Origin: Taklimakanibacter lacteus
Lineage (GTDB): Bacteria; Pseudomonadota; Alphaproteobacteria; Rhizobiales; Aestuariivirgaceae
Direction of reading: 5' to 3'
DNA length: 64,000 bases
Assembly: GCA_003576695.1 (NCBI GenBank)
Contig: QOZQ01000010.1
Location: 1-64,000 of the forward strand
The notes under the pieces were generated by a model that searched no databases, had not been told where the DNA came from, and worked only from the letters and a program-made list of their open reading frames with translations. Below, piece by piece: positions 25,121-34,211 of the stretch. Both the position numbers and the translations under genes were made by a program. Within the stretch, counting starts at the first letter, position 1. Every line of letters starts with the position of its first letter.

Positions 25121-26632
25121 TCAGGCACCTTCCTCGACGAAGACCTCGGCGCGCTTCTTCCCGATGGCCGGCAGGAAGACGATGACGAGGACGGCGGCGG
25201 CCAGCGCCAGCAGGCCGGCGCTGATCGGCCGGGTGACGAAGGTCGTGGGGTCGCCCTTCGACAGGATCATGGCGCGGCGCAGATTCTCTTCCAGCAGCGG
25301 ACCCAGCACGAAGCCGAGCAGCAGCGGTGCAGGCTCGCAGCGCAATTTCATGAGCGCGTAGCCAAGGATGCCGAAGAAGGCGACCAGATAGAGGTCATAG
25401 ACATTGGAGTTCACGCTGTAGATGCCGATCGAGCAGAAGGCCATGATGATCGGAAAAAGGATGTAATAGGGCACCGTCAGCAGCTTTACCCAAAGGCCGA
25501 TGAGCGGCAGGTTGAGGACGATCAGCAGGAGATTGCCGATCCACATCGAGGCGATGATGCCCCAGAACAGCGCCGGTTGTTCGCTCGCCACATTGGGACC
25601 CGGCACGATGCCCTGGATGATCATGGCGCCGCTCATCAGCGCCATCACCGGATTGGTGGGGAGTCCCAGTGTCAGCATCGGGATGAAGGACGTCTGGGCG
25701 CCTGCATTGTTGGCCGATTCGGGGCCGGCGACGCCCTCGAGGGCGCCCTTGCCGAATTCCTCCGGATGCCTGGAGACACGCTTCTCGACCGTATAGGATG
25801 CGAAGGCCGCGAGAATGGCGCCGGCGCCCGGCAGGATGCCGAGCACCGAGCCGAGCACCGTGCCGCGCAGGATGGGCGCCGTCATGCGACGGAAATCCTC
25901 GCGCGTCGGCATCAGGCCTTGCACGTTCCTGATCAGCACCGAACGCTCATGCTCGTTCTCGAGATTGCGCAGGATCTCGGCGATGCCGAAGACGCCGACG
26001 GCCACAGCCACGAAATTGAGCCCGTCGGCATATTCCCTGATGCCCAGGATGAAGCGCGGAGCGCCGCTGATGACATCGGTGCCGACCAGGCCGAGCAAAA
26101 GTCCGAGCACGACCATGCCAAGCGCCTTGATCACCGAGCCATGCGCCAGCACGACCGCCGAGACGAGGCCGACGATCATCAGTGACACATATTCGGCGGC
26201 GCCGAATTTGAGGGCGATCGCAGTCAAGGGCGGTGCGAACAGCGCGATGAGAAAGGTCGCCACCGTGCCGGCGAAAAAGGAGCCGATGGCGGCCGTGGCA
26301 AGTGCCGCACCGGCACGACCTTTGCGCGCCATCTGATAGCCGTCGACCGCGGTGACCGCCGAAGAGGATTCGCCCGGCATGTTGATCAGGATCGCGGTGG
26401 TGGATCCGCCATACTGGGCGCCGTAATAGACGCCGGCCAGCATGATGAGCGCCGCCACCGGGTCGCCGATCTGGAAAGTGATGGGCAGCAGCATGGCGAT
26501 GGTGGCGGTGGCGCCGATACCGGGCAGCACGCCGATCAAGGTGCCGAGCAGCACGCCGATCAGGCAGAAGAACAGGTTCCACAGCGTCGAGGCGGTGCTG
26601 AAGCCGAGGATCAGATTGTCGATGAGGTCCAT
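25121..26632 (-). CDS. tctA: Tripartite tricarboxylate transporter, large permease TctA
   Basis: A 503-residue membrane protein with about eleven to twelve helices. Family blocks are GTLIGVLPGIGATATIAMLLPITF, YYGAQYGGSTTAILINMPGESSSAVTAVDGYQMA, GILPGAGAILAAFASYTVEKR, and GVAGPESANNAGAQTSFIPMLTLGLPTNPVMALM. It moves carboxylates across the inner membrane using an ion gradient, fed by TctC. The last gene of the dctB-dctD-tctCBA series on the minus strand. Confidence 0.95.
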   Translation of the reverse strand: MDLIDNLILGFSTASTLWNLFFCLIGVLLGTLIGVLPGIGATATIAMLLPITFQIGDPVAALIMLAGVYYGAQYGGSTTAILINMPGESSSAVTAVDGYQMARKGRAGAALATAAIGSFFAGTVATFLIALFAPPLTAIALKFGAAEYVSLMIVGLVSAVVLAHGSVIKALGMVVLGLLLGLVGTDVISGAPRFILGIREYADGLNFVAVAVGVFGIAEILRNLENEHERSVLIRNVQGLMPTREDFRRMTAPILRGTVLGSVLGILPGAGAILAAFASYTVEKRVSRHPEEFGKGALEGVAGPESANNAGAQTSFIPMLTLGLPTNPVMALMSGAMIIQGIVPGPNVASEQPALFWGIIASMWIGNLLLIVLNLPLIGLWVKLLTVPYYILFPIIMAFCSIGIYSVNSNVYDLYLVAFFGILGYALMKLRCEPAPLLLGFVLGPLLEENLRRAMILSKGDPTTFVTRPISAGLLALAAAVLVIVFLPAIGKKRAEVFVEEGA

Positions 26633-26641
26633 TTCGTGCCC

Positions 26642-27103
26642 CTAAAAGCCGAGCCATGGACCAAAGGGACGGTACGGCAGACTGAGCCCTCTGCTGAAGA
26701 CGAGGTAGGAGAAGAGCGTGACCCCCGCCGACAGGATGAGGGCGGTGATGGGCTTCATGCGCATGCTGGCGAAGGAGGCGATGAGGGCGGTGATGAAGAT
26801 GGCGGGCAGGAAGCCCAGGCCGCGGACCGTGAGCCCGAAGAAAATGGGAGCCGGCAGGATCAGAAGCATCCCGCGCCAGGCGAGAGGACCAATCGGCTCG
26901 CTCGCCACACGGGTCGCCTGGATGAGCACGATGATGCCGAGGAGCAGCAGAATGCCGGCGAGCAGCAGCGGGAAATAGCCGGGGCCCATGCGCAGTGCCG
27001 TGCCCATGTCCATCATCCAGGACTGGTAGGCGAAGAAGAGACCGAGCACGACGAAGAGCGCTCCGCATAGACCGTTGGTCGTATCGATGTGAATGATTTT
27101 CAT
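26642..27103 (-). CDS. tctB: Tripartite tricarboxylate transporter, small permease TctB
   Basis: A 153-residue protein with four hydrophobic helices. The start at 27103 (MKIIHIDTTNGLCGALFVVLGLFF) gives the normal TctB length; a longer frame adds an implausible N-terminus. The family is poorly conserved in sequence, and the call rests on GPGYFPLLLAGILLLLG, hydropathy and position nine bases before tctA. Confidence 0.85.
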   Translation of the reverse strand: MKIIHIDTTNGLCGALFVVLGLFFAYQSWMMDMGTALRMGPGYFPLLLAGILLLLGIIVLIQATRVASEPIGPLAWRGMLLILPAPIFFGLTVRGLGFLPAIFITALIASFASMRMKPITALILSAGVTLFSYLVFSRGLSLPYRPFGPWLGF

Positions 27104-27180
27104 GGCGTGTTCCCTCACGCTGAAAGTCGATGGAGAAGGAAAAGGAGCGCCTATTGGCACCCCTTTCACCTGTTCAGTGT

Positions 27181-28155
27181 TCAGTCGGCGTATTGGCCGG
27201 CGGCGTCGATCACCGGCTTCCAGCGCGCGATCTCGCTTTCGAGCTTCGCCTTGAGCGCGGCAGGCGTCGCCTCGGCCTCGGTCGCGGGCGCTGTGCCGAG
27301 CTCGGCGAAACGGGCCACGACATTGGGGTCCTTGAGCGCGAGCTGCAGGGACTTCGACAGGCGCTCGGTTATTTCAGTGGGCGTGCCCTTGGGCGCATAG
27401 ACACCGTGCCAGATGCCGACCTGGAAACCGGCGATGCCTGCTTCCTCGGCGGTCGGCAGATCGGACAGCACGTCGAGACGCTTTGCACTGGTGACGGCAT
27501 AGGCCTTGATCGTGCCCGCCTTGATCTGCTTGGTGGTGTTGGTGGTCTGGTCGCACATGATGTCCACCTGGCCGCCGAGAAGATCGGTCATCGCCGGGCC
27601 CGTGCCCTTGTAGGGAACGGTGACCAGGGGCGTCTGGATGGCGCTCATGAACATCATGCCGCACAGATGCGAGGCGGCGCCGATGCCGGCATTGGCGAGC
27701 GTGACCTTGTCCTTGTTGGCCTTGACATAATCAAGCAGACTCTGGAGATCGCCGGGCTCGAAATCCTTGCGTGCCACGATGGTCATCGGCACATCGGTCA
27801 CGAGCCCCACATAGTCGAAAGCCTCGAGCGTATTATAAGGCAGCTTGCGGTAGAGCGTGGCGCTGGTCGCCATGCCGATATGATAGAGGAGCAGCGTATA
27901 GCCATCAGGATCGGCCTTGGCGACGCGTGCCGCGCCCAGCGTGCCGCCGGCGCCGCCGACATTTTCGACCACGATCTGCTGGCCAAGGTCCCTCGACATC
28001 GCCTCGGCGACGAGCCGGGTCACCGTATCGGTCGGGCCACCGGCGGAGAACGGGACCACCATGGTGATGGTGCGGTCGGGATAGGTTTGCGCTTGGGCGC
28101 CGCTCGTCAGGGCGAGCATGGTTGCAGCCGCCAGCGCGGCGAGTAGCTTCTTCAT
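27181..28155 (-). CDS. tctC: Tripartite tricarboxylate transporter, periplasmic binding protein TctC
   Basis: A 324-residue Bug-family receptor. Signal peptide 1-22 (MKKLLAALAAATML..AQA), then YPDRTITMVVPFSAGGPTDTVTR, VVENVGGAGGTLGAARVAKADPDGYTLL, and the Asp-containing VPYKGTGPAMTDLLGGQVDIMCDQ. Family members bind di- or tricarboxylates through two water-coordinated carboxylate sites; the ligand here is unknown. The start is preceded by GAGGATCT and a candidate sigma-54 promoter. Confidence 0.92.
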   Translation of the reverse strand: MKKLLAALAAATMLALTSGAQAQTYPDRTITMVVPFSAGGPTDTVTRLVAEAMSRDLGQQIVVENVGGAGGTLGAARVAKADPDGYTLLLYHIGMATSATLYRKLPYNTLEAFDYVGLVTDVPMTIVARKDFEPGDLQSLLDYVKANKDKVTLANAGIGAASHLCGMMFMSAIQTPLVTVPYKGTGPAMTDLLGGQVDIMCDQTTNTTKQIKAGTIKAYAVTSAKRLDVLSDLPTAEEAGIAGFQVGIWHGVYAPKGTPTEITERLSKSLQLALKDPNVVARFAELGTAPATEAEATPAALKAKLESEIARWKPVIDAAGQYAD

Positions 28156-28182
28156 GAGATCCTCCCTCAAAGGTTCCCGGGC

Positions 28183-28199
28183 CTGCTTTTCCAGTGCCG
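28183..28199 (-). promoter_or_regulatory. Candidate sigma-54 promoter of tctCBA
   Basis: On the minus strand the site reads CGGCAC-seven bases-AGC, with GG and GC at the -24/-12 spacing. The -24 block matches five of six consensus positions; the -12 block is weak (AAGC for TTGC). The implied start site is about 18 bases before the tctC ATG. The upstream gene encodes a sigma-54 activator, which supports the call. Confidence 0.4.
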
Positions 28200-28339
28200 G
28201 AATGGCCACATTAGCAGAAGCGTCGCTCCGGGCTGCAATTCAACCTGTGGCCATTGCAGGGCTTGGCACCCGTTTTCTGGCGACGATGGGTGGATTCCGT
28301 AACATCCGACGGGAATTCTGGGTGAAGAGTCACACATGC

Positions 28340-29695
28340 TCAGGTGCCGTCGGGTTCATTCTCGCCGAGCTCGCGCTTGTCCAGCCCGTATTTCTGCATC
28401 TTTTCGTAGAGGGTCTTGCGCGAGATTCCGAGCGCCTCATAGACGGGCTTCAGATTGCCGCCGCTGACGCGCAGGGCGCCGGCAATGATGCCGCGCTCGA
28501 ATTCCGCAACCCGCTCGGCGAGACGGGTGGTCTGCCCGGCGCCAGTCTCGCTTTCTTCGGGCATGCCGAGGCCCAGGACGAAACGCTCGGCCGCATTGCG
28601 CAATTCGCGCACATTGCCGGGCCAGTCGCGTCGCGCGATGTCGGCCAGCATCGGCGCCGGCACCTCCAGATCGTCGCGCCGATAGCGCGCTGTGGCTTCA
28701 TTGACGAGCTGCAGGAAGAGGAGGGGCACGTCCGCCCGGCGCTGCGCCAGGGCCGGCAGGCGCAGCGTCACCACATTGAGACGATAGAGAAGATCGGCAC
28801 GGAAGCGCCCGGCAATGACCTCGGCCTCGAGATCGGACTTGCTGGTGGCGATGAAGCGCACATCGAGCGGCACCGCTTCATTGGAGCCGAGCCGCGTGAT
28901 GACACGTTCCTGGATGACGCGCAGGAGCTTGGCCTGGAGATCGAGCGGCATCGAGCCGATCTCGTCGAGAAGCACGGTTCCGCCGCGCGCATGCTCGAAC
29001 TTGCCGTAACGCGCCCGCAGAGCGCCGGGGAACGAGCCCGCCTCATGTCCGAACAGTTCGCTTTCGATCAGGTTGGCCGGAAGCGCCGCGCAATTGATGG
29101 CGATGAAGGGCTTCGTCGCGCGACCGCTGATATCGTGCAAGGCGCGCGCGGTGACTTCCTTGCCGGTGCCGGTATCGCCGATGATGAGCACGTCCGCATC
29201 GGTCGGCGCCACGGCGCGCAGCCGGTAGCGCAGGTCGATCATCGCCTGGGTGCGTCCGGGCAGGCGCGCCTCGATATCGTCGCGCTTGCCGGCGACGGCC
29301 CGCAGCCGCCGGTTTTCGAGCACCAGCCGGCGGCGGTCGATGGCGCGCGCCGCGACATCCGCCAGCGCCTGGCTGTTGAACGGCTTCTCGATGAAATCAT
29401 AGGCGCCTTCGCGCATCGCCTTGACGGCGAGCTGCACATCGCCGTGACCGGTGGCGAGGATAACCGGAATGTCGGGATCGATGTCGCGCACCCGGTTCAT
29501 CAGGGTCATGCCGTCCATGCCGGGCATGCGGATATCGGTGATGACGACGCCATTGAAACCCTGGGTGATGAAGTCGAGCGCTCCCTCGGCGCTGCTGAGA
29601 TCGCGCACCGAGAAGCCGGCGAGATCGAGCGACTGCGCGGTCGACCGGCGCAACTCCTCTTCATCATCGACGAGAAGCACGAGCGCCGGCCTCAT
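28340..29695 (-). CDS. Sigma-54-dependent response regulator, DctD-like
   Basis: A 451-residue NtrC-family activator. The receiver domain is 1-120 with acceptor Asp54 in VITDIRMPGMDG. The AAA+ domain has Walker A GDTGTGKE (173-180), Walker B TVLLDEIGS (240 on) and RRDWPGNVRELRN. A Fis-type HTH near the C-terminus reads VYEALGISRKTLYEKMQKYGL. The sigma-54 contact loop reads GSFPGA (220-225) where most family members have GAFTGA. It probably activates the sigma-54 promoter of tctCBA. Four-base overlap with the kinase gene. Confidence 0.9.
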   Translation of the reverse strand: MRPALVLLVDDEEELRRSTAQSLDLAGFSVRDLSSAEGALDFITQGFNGVVITDIRMPGMDGMTLMNRVRDIDPDIPVILATGHGDVQLAVKAMREGAYDFIEKPFNSQALADVAARAIDRRRLVLENRRLRAVAGKRDDIEARLPGRTQAMIDLRYRLRAVAPTDADVLIIGDTGTGKEVTARALHDISGRATKPFIAINCAALPANLIESELFGHEAGSFPGALRARYGKFEHARGGTVLLDEIGSMPLDLQAKLLRVIQERVITRLGSNEAVPLDVRFIATSKSDLEAEVIAGRFRADLLYRLNVVTLRLPALAQRRADVPLLFLQLVNEATARYRRDDLEVPAPMLADIARRDWPGNVRELRNAAERFVLGLGMPEESETGAGQTTRLAERVAEFERGIIAGALRVSGGNLKPVYEALGISRKTLYEKMQKYGLDKRELGENEPDGT

Positions 29696-31533
29696 TCGGC
29701 CGCCTCACGCCGCTCAGACGATGCCGTATCGAGCGTGATGGTGAAAAGGGCGCCGCCTTCAAGTTTGTTCACAACCGCAAGATCGCCGCCAAAGTCCTTG
29801 ATGATATTGTAGGAAATAGACAGGCCAAGCCCCAGGCCCTTGCCGACCCCCTTGGTAGTGAAAAAGGGATCGAAGATGCGGGGCATGATTGCTTCCGGGA
29901 TGCCGGGGCCATTGTCGCCGACCGCAATCGTGACTTTGCCGCGCTTGCGGCGCGCGGCGAGCTCGATGCGCCGTTCCGCCTGGCCATCGACTGCATCGGC
30001 GGCATTGGAGATCAGGTTGACCAGCACCTGCTGCAGCCGGATCTGGCCAGCCTTGACAGTGAGCGGCTCAGGTCCGAGATCGACGGCGACCTCGGTCCCG
30101 GCAGTCTTGAGCCGTGAGGCAACGATCTCCAGCGTATCCTTGACTATATCGGCAAGCGTCATTGATCCCAGCTGCTCATTCGGCTTGCGCGCAAAATTGC
30201 GCAAATGCCGGCTGATCGCGGCCATCCGGTCGGCAAGGCTCGAAATGCGGGAAACATTGTCGCGCGCCTCCGCGATGCGGTTGCGCTCGATCAGGATCTC
30301 GGCATTTTCGGCATAGGTTTTCACCGCCGTCAGCGGCTGGTTTAATTCATGCGAGAGCGCGGCCGACATCTGCCCCAGGGCCGCGAGCTTGCCCGCCTGG
30401 ATCAGGTCCGACTGGGTCTGGCGCAGCTGCTGTTCGGTGGCGCGCCGCTCCGATACCTCGGTCTCGAGTTGCTGGTTGACGAGTGCCAGATCGGCGGTGC
30501 GTTCCTCGACGCGCCGTTCAAGTTCCGCTTGCGCATTGCGCTGCATCTCGAGGCGCTCGCGCAACCTGGCGCGGCGTTCCAGCAGGATCGTGCCGGCAAG
30601 CGCCGCGAGCCCCAGGAGCAGCAGCGCGGCAGCGACGCTGGTAAGGGCCTGGGCGCGCGCCGGTGCTGTGTCGAGCAGGACGCTTACCGTCCAGCCCGCC
30701 TCGGGCATGGGTTCGGCGAGCGCCAGGTATTCGCGCGGACCGTTGTCCGTTGCGATTCTCATCAGCTGGTGGCCGCTGTCCGAACTCGCCTGCGTGACAG
30801 GCAACTCGCGCAATTTGGCATTGGCATAGCGGCGCGAAACCTCCGTGCGCGCCAGCCGCTCGACCGTCAACGGCAACAGGCTGGCATAGAGCCAGTCCGC
30901 CTGGTCGGTCATGAAGATGATGCCTTCCGGGTCCGAGACGAGGATCTCGTAGTCATCGCCCGTCCACGAGGCCTCGATGGTGTCGATATCGACCTTGAAA
31001 ACGACCACCCCCTTGATCTGGCCGGTGATGATGACCGGTGCCGAGAAATAATAGCCGCGCTTGAGCGAGGTCGTACCGAGCGCGAAGAAGCGGCCTTCGC
31101 GGCCCTGGATCGCATCCTGGTAATAGGGCCGGTAGCTGAAATTCTCGCCGACGAAGCTGATCGGCCCGTCATGGTTGCTGGCAGCGATCGTGTCGCCGCC
31201 GGGCTTCATCACATAGATGTCGGAGGAGGCGAGAAGCGCGTTGATCTCCTTGAGGTAGGAATCGGCCTTGCGGCGCAAATCCCGGTTATCGGGATCGGCG
31301 AGCAGCGCCTTGATGTCGTAGTGATCGGCGACCAGAGCGGGCAGCGACTGGTAGCGGCTCATCTGGCCGCGCAGCACCGCCACTGCGAGCCGCAATGTCG
31401 TCTGCCCGCGCGATTCCGCCTGGTCGAGATAGGTCCGGGTGGCGAAGGCGCCGCCATAGACGATGATGGCGATGGTCGCCAAAGCGAGCAGCGCCGCCGC
31501 CCAGACCGCGGGGCGCGTGAAAAACCGCGTCAT
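29692..31533 (-). CDS. Sensor histidine kinase, DctB-like
   Basis: A 613-residue kinase. TM1 lies near residues 10-32 and a periplasmic double-Cache/PAS-like sensor at about 35-290 contains YRPYYQDAIQGREGRFFALGTTSLKRGYYF. TM2 is near 295-315, followed by a coiled coil (about 320-380). The H-box is MSAALSHELNQPLTAVKTY, and the N, G1 and G2 boxes (NLISNAADAV, VGDNGPGIP, GKGLGLGLSIS) are intact. This is the DctB architecture; DctB kinases sense C4-dicarboxylates, but with a Tct transporter alongside, the ligand may be a tricarboxylate. Confidence 0.9.
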   Translation of the reverse strand: MTRFFTRPAVWAAALLALATIAIIVYGGAFATRTYLDQAESRGQTTLRLAVAVLRGQMSRYQSLPALVADHYDIKALLADPDNRDLRRKADSYLKEINALLASSDIYVMKPGGDTIAASNHDGPISFVGENFSYRPYYQDAIQGREGRFFALGTTSLKRGYYFSAPVIITGQIKGVVVFKVDIDTIEASWTGDDYEILVSDPEGIIFMTDQADWLYASLLPLTVERLARTEVSRRYANAKLRELPVTQASSDSGHQLMRIATDNGPREYLALAEPMPEAGWTVSVLLDTAPARAQALTSVAAALLLLGLAALAGTILLERRARLRERLEMQRNAQAELERRVEERTADLALVNQQLETEVSERRATEQQLRQTQSDLIQAGKLAALGQMSAALSHELNQPLTAVKTYAENAEILIERNRIAEARDNVSRISSLADRMAAISRHLRNFARKPNEQLGSMTLADIVKDTLEIVASRLKTAGTEVAVDLGPEPLTVKAGQIRLQQVLVNLISNAADAVDGQAERRIELAARRKRGKVTIAVGDNGPGIPEAIMPRIFDPFFTTKGVGKGLGLGLSISYNIIKDFGGDLAVVNKLEGGALFTITLDTASSERREAAE

Positions 31534-31696
31534 CGACTGCCCTCAAGGCGCATGGCGCCTTCCTCCCATCCCCATTTCCTACACGCGTGGGATGAGCGGC
31601 ACAACAAGCGCAGGCTCGTGGATTGATCCCTTGATGCAAAGCAATTTTGCGGTAGGACAATGGTTTCCATTGACCTTTGTCAAACTCGGAACTGAC

Positions 31697-32896
31697 ATGA
31701 AGCAGGTGAACCCAGCGCGCTTGCAGCACATCCCGGTTGGTATCTGGGTGCTGGGCTTCGTCTCCATGCTCATGGACATATCTTCCGAGATGATCCATGC
31801 GCTTTTGCCGGTCTATCTCACCACCGTGCTCGGCGCGTCGGCGGTTACGGTCGGTGTCATCGAAGGAGTGGCCGAGGCCGCCGCCGCGATCACCAAAGTA
31901 TTCTCCGGCGCGCTCAGCGACTGGCTCGGCCGGCGCAAATTCCTGGCGGCCCTTGGCTATGGCCTGGCGGCGCTGGCCAAGCCGATCTTTCCCCTGGCGC
32001 CGTCGATCGGGTGGCTGGTGGCGGCGAGATTTATCGATCGCATCGGCAAGGGCATCAGGGGGGCGCCGCGTGACGCGCTTGTCGCCGATATAGCGCCGCC
32101 CGAGTTGCGCGGTGCCGCCTTCGGCCTGCGCCAGTCGCTGGACACGGTCGGCGCCTTCCTTGGGCCGTTCATCGCGATAGTGGCCATGTGGCTGACCGGC
32201 GGTCATTTCCAGCTGGTTTTCTGGATTGCCGTCATTCCCGCCTTTCTTTCCGCCGGCCTGATCATCGTCGCGGTCAGGGAGCCGGAACGACCAGAGGGCT
32301 TGCGGCGCGTGCGCATGCCTCTTCACCGCGGCGAACTGCGCCGGCTTGGTGCTGTCTACTGGTGGGTGGTCGCCATCGCGGCGATCTTCACGCTGGCACG
32401 GTTCAGCGAAGCTTTCCTCATCCTGCGCGCGCAATCCATCGGTCTGCCTCTGGCTGCCGTGCCTGTGGTCCTGATGGTCATGAGCCTCGCCTATTCGCTC
32501 TCGGCCTATCCGGTCGGCATGCTGTCCGATCGTATGGACAAAACGAAATTGCTCATCCTTGGCCTTTTGCTGCTGCTGGCCGCCGATATTGTGTTGGCCT
32601 TCACCACGGGCGTCCTCGCTCTCCTGGTCGGCGTCGTGCTGTGGGGACTTCACATGGGCTTCACGCAGGGCCTTCTGGCGAGCCTGATCGCCGGCGCGGC
32701 GCCTGCCGAACTGCGGGGCACCGCGTTCGGAATGTTCAACCTCATCACCGGTATCGTCCTGCTCATGGCCAGCGTTCTGGCCGGAGCGCTCTGGGATATG
32801 GCCGGTCCGCAAGGGACATTCCTGGCGGGCGCCAGCTTCACGCTGCTTACCCTGATCGGGCTGGCGGCCGGGCGCGGCCGGCTGCGCGGCCACTAA
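31697..32896 (+). CDS. MFS transporter
   Basis: A 399-residue protein with twelve predicted helices. ATG 31697 is chosen since the sequence upstream in the same frame is not protein-like. The MFS loop 2-3 motif appears as GALSDWLGRRK, and SDRMDKTKLL forms the equivalent loop in the second half. DRIGKGIRGAPRDALVADIAPPELRG is characteristic of a subgroup of uncharacterised MFS proteins. Substrate unknown. It stands alone between the divergent dctB gene and the ABC transporter operon. Confidence 0.85.
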   Translation: MKQVNPARLQHIPVGIWVLGFVSMLMDISSEMIHALLPVYLTTVLGASAVTVGVIEGVAEAAAAITKVFSGALSDWLGRRKFLAALGYGLAALAKPIFPLAPSIGWLVAARFIDRIGKGIRGAPRDALVADIAPPELRGAAFGLRQSLDTVGAFLGPFIAIVAMWLTGGHFQLVFWIAVIPAFLSAGLIIVAVREPERPEGLRRVRMPLHRGELRRLGAVYWWVVAIAAIFTLARFSEAFLILRAQSIGLPLAAVPVVLMVMSLAYSLSAYPVGMLSDRMDKTKLLILGLLLLLAADIVLAFTTGVLALLVGVVLWGLHMGFTQGLLASLIAGAAPAELRGTAFGMFNLITGIVLLMASVLAGALWDMAGPQGTFLAGASFTLLTLIGLAAGRGRLRGH

Positions 32897-33086
32897 AAGG
32901 GACCTGCGACACGAATGCAGCGCAAATCCGGATTGACCTTGGCGTGACAAGCATATGTAATAGGATGAGACAGAGCCATAAAAGCCTTGGGAACGAAGAA
33001 ATTCTCATGAGGCGACTAAGAAAGCTGAAGTGAACGGCGATTTGGCCAGATTTTTGGTGGTGGGAAACAAACTTGGGGAGTAGCAG

Positions 33087-34139
33087 ATGAGAATCCTGTC
33101 AAAATTCATGTTGGGGCTGGCCGCCGGTACGGCGCTGATGGCGGCATTGCCATCGGCATGGGCTGCCGACGAGCTGACGATCACCTCCTGGGGCGGCTCC
33201 TATCAGGAGAGCCAGCGCAAGGCCTTTTTCGAGCCGTTCATCAAGGACGGCAACAAGGTCACGGAAGAAGAATATAACGGCGAGATCGCCAAGCTGCGCG
33301 CGATGGTCGAAGCGAAGGCGGTTACCTGGGACATTGTCGATATCGACACCCAGACCGCGCTCGCGGCCTGTGCCGAAGGCGTGCTCGAAACCATTGATTG
33401 GGGCAAGCTCGGTCTCGACAAGTCGAAATTCATCGGCGGCGACCTTCAGGATTGTGCCGTTCCGAACATCGTCTATGCCACGATTATTGCCTATGACACA
33501 TCGAAGATGCCGGACGGCCCGAAGACCATCGCCGATGTCTTCGACCTGCAGAAATTCCCGGGCAAGCGCGGTCTGCAGAAGAACCCCTTCGTCAATCTCG
33601 AATGGGCGCTGATTGCCGACGGCGTGCCGCAGGCCGATGTCTACAAGGTGCTGGCGACACCTGAGGGCGTCGATCGCGCCTTCAAGAAGCTCGACACCAT
33701 CAAGAAGGACGTCGTGTGGTGGGAAGCGGGCGCCCAGCCGCCGCAGATGCTGGCTGACGGCCAGGTCGTCATGACTTCAGCCTGGAACGGCCGTATCTAT
33801 GGCGCGGTGGTGAGTGACAAGAAGCCCTTCGCCATCATGTGGGACCAGCAGGGTCTCGATTGGGACTGGTGGGCGATGCCGAAAGGCGGTCCCAGGGTAG
33901 ATGGCGCTTATCGCTTCATCACCTATGCATCAGATCCCAAGCGCATGGCCGAACAGACCAAGTATATCTCCTATGGTCCTGCCAACAGGGACGCCATTCC
34001 GAATGTCGATCCGGAGATCCTGCCGCATCTCCCGACGGCCGACGCCAACATGAAAACGGCGCTGATCGTCGACCCGCAATTCTGGGCCGACAATGGCGAT
34101 CAGCTGCGCGAGCGTTTCAACAGCTGGCTCGCGCAATAG
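33087..34139 (+). CDS. ABC transporter substrate-binding protein, polyamine type
   Basis: A 350-residue PotD/PotF-like protein, GGGGAG ribosome site before ATG 33087. Signal peptide 1-26 (cleavage SAWA-ADE). The domain begins ELTITSWGGSYQESQRKAFFEPF, with WDIVDIDTQTALAACAEGVLE, KFPGKRGLQKNPFVNLEWALIADGV, and a C-terminal NRDAIPNVDPEILPHLPTADAN typical of this family. Ligand could be putrescine, spermidine or another small cation or opine. First gene of the SBP-permease-permease operon. Confidence 0.9.
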   Translation: MRILSKFMLGLAAGTALMAALPSAWAADELTITSWGGSYQESQRKAFFEPFIKDGNKVTEEEYNGEIAKLRAMVEAKAVTWDIVDIDTQTALAACAEGVLETIDWGKLGLDKSKFIGGDLQDCAVPNIVYATIIAYDTSKMPDGPKTIADVFDLQKFPGKRGLQKNPFVNLEWALIADGVPQADVYKVLATPEGVDRAFKKLDTIKKDVVWWEAGAQPPQMLADGQVVMTSAWNGRIYGAVVSDKKPFAIMWDQQGLDWDWWAMPKGGPRVDGAYRFITYASDPKRMAEQTKYISYGPANRDAIPNVDPEILPHLPTADANMKTALIVDPQFWADNGDQLRERFNSWLAQ

Positions 34140-34156
34140 TCTGACATCAATTGATG

Positions 34157-34184
34157 TGCGGGAACGGGTTTTCCCGTTCCCGCA
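34157..34184 (+). terminator. Intercistronic hairpin after the binding-protein gene
   Basis: A perfect twelve-pair stem TGCGGGAACGGG/CCCGTTCCCGCA with a TTTT loop lies between the binding-protein and permease genes, without a long T tract. Such hairpins usually protect the upstream message or terminate partially, giving an excess of binding protein over permease. Confidence 0.7.
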
Positions 34185-34211
34185 TCTATTGATTTATCGC
34201 AGGATTGCCAG

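Noticed and set aside
28264-28280. Sigma-54-like TGGCAC on the plus strand
   Set aside because: It points toward the 3' end of a convergent gene and lacks a -12 GC element.
28118-29812. 564-codon plus-strand frame opposite the DctD-like gene
   Set aside because: Shadow of a clear response regulator; low-complexity translation rich in Arg, Asp and His.
31286-32950. 554-codon minus-strand frame over the MFS transporter
   Set aside because: The MFS gene has twelve helices and conserved loops; this antisense translation is hydrophilic repeats of Gln/Asp/Arg.
32965-33033. 22-codon leader ORF before the polyamine-type binding protein
   Set aside because: The ribosome site is too close to the start and nothing links it to regulation; left as unproven.
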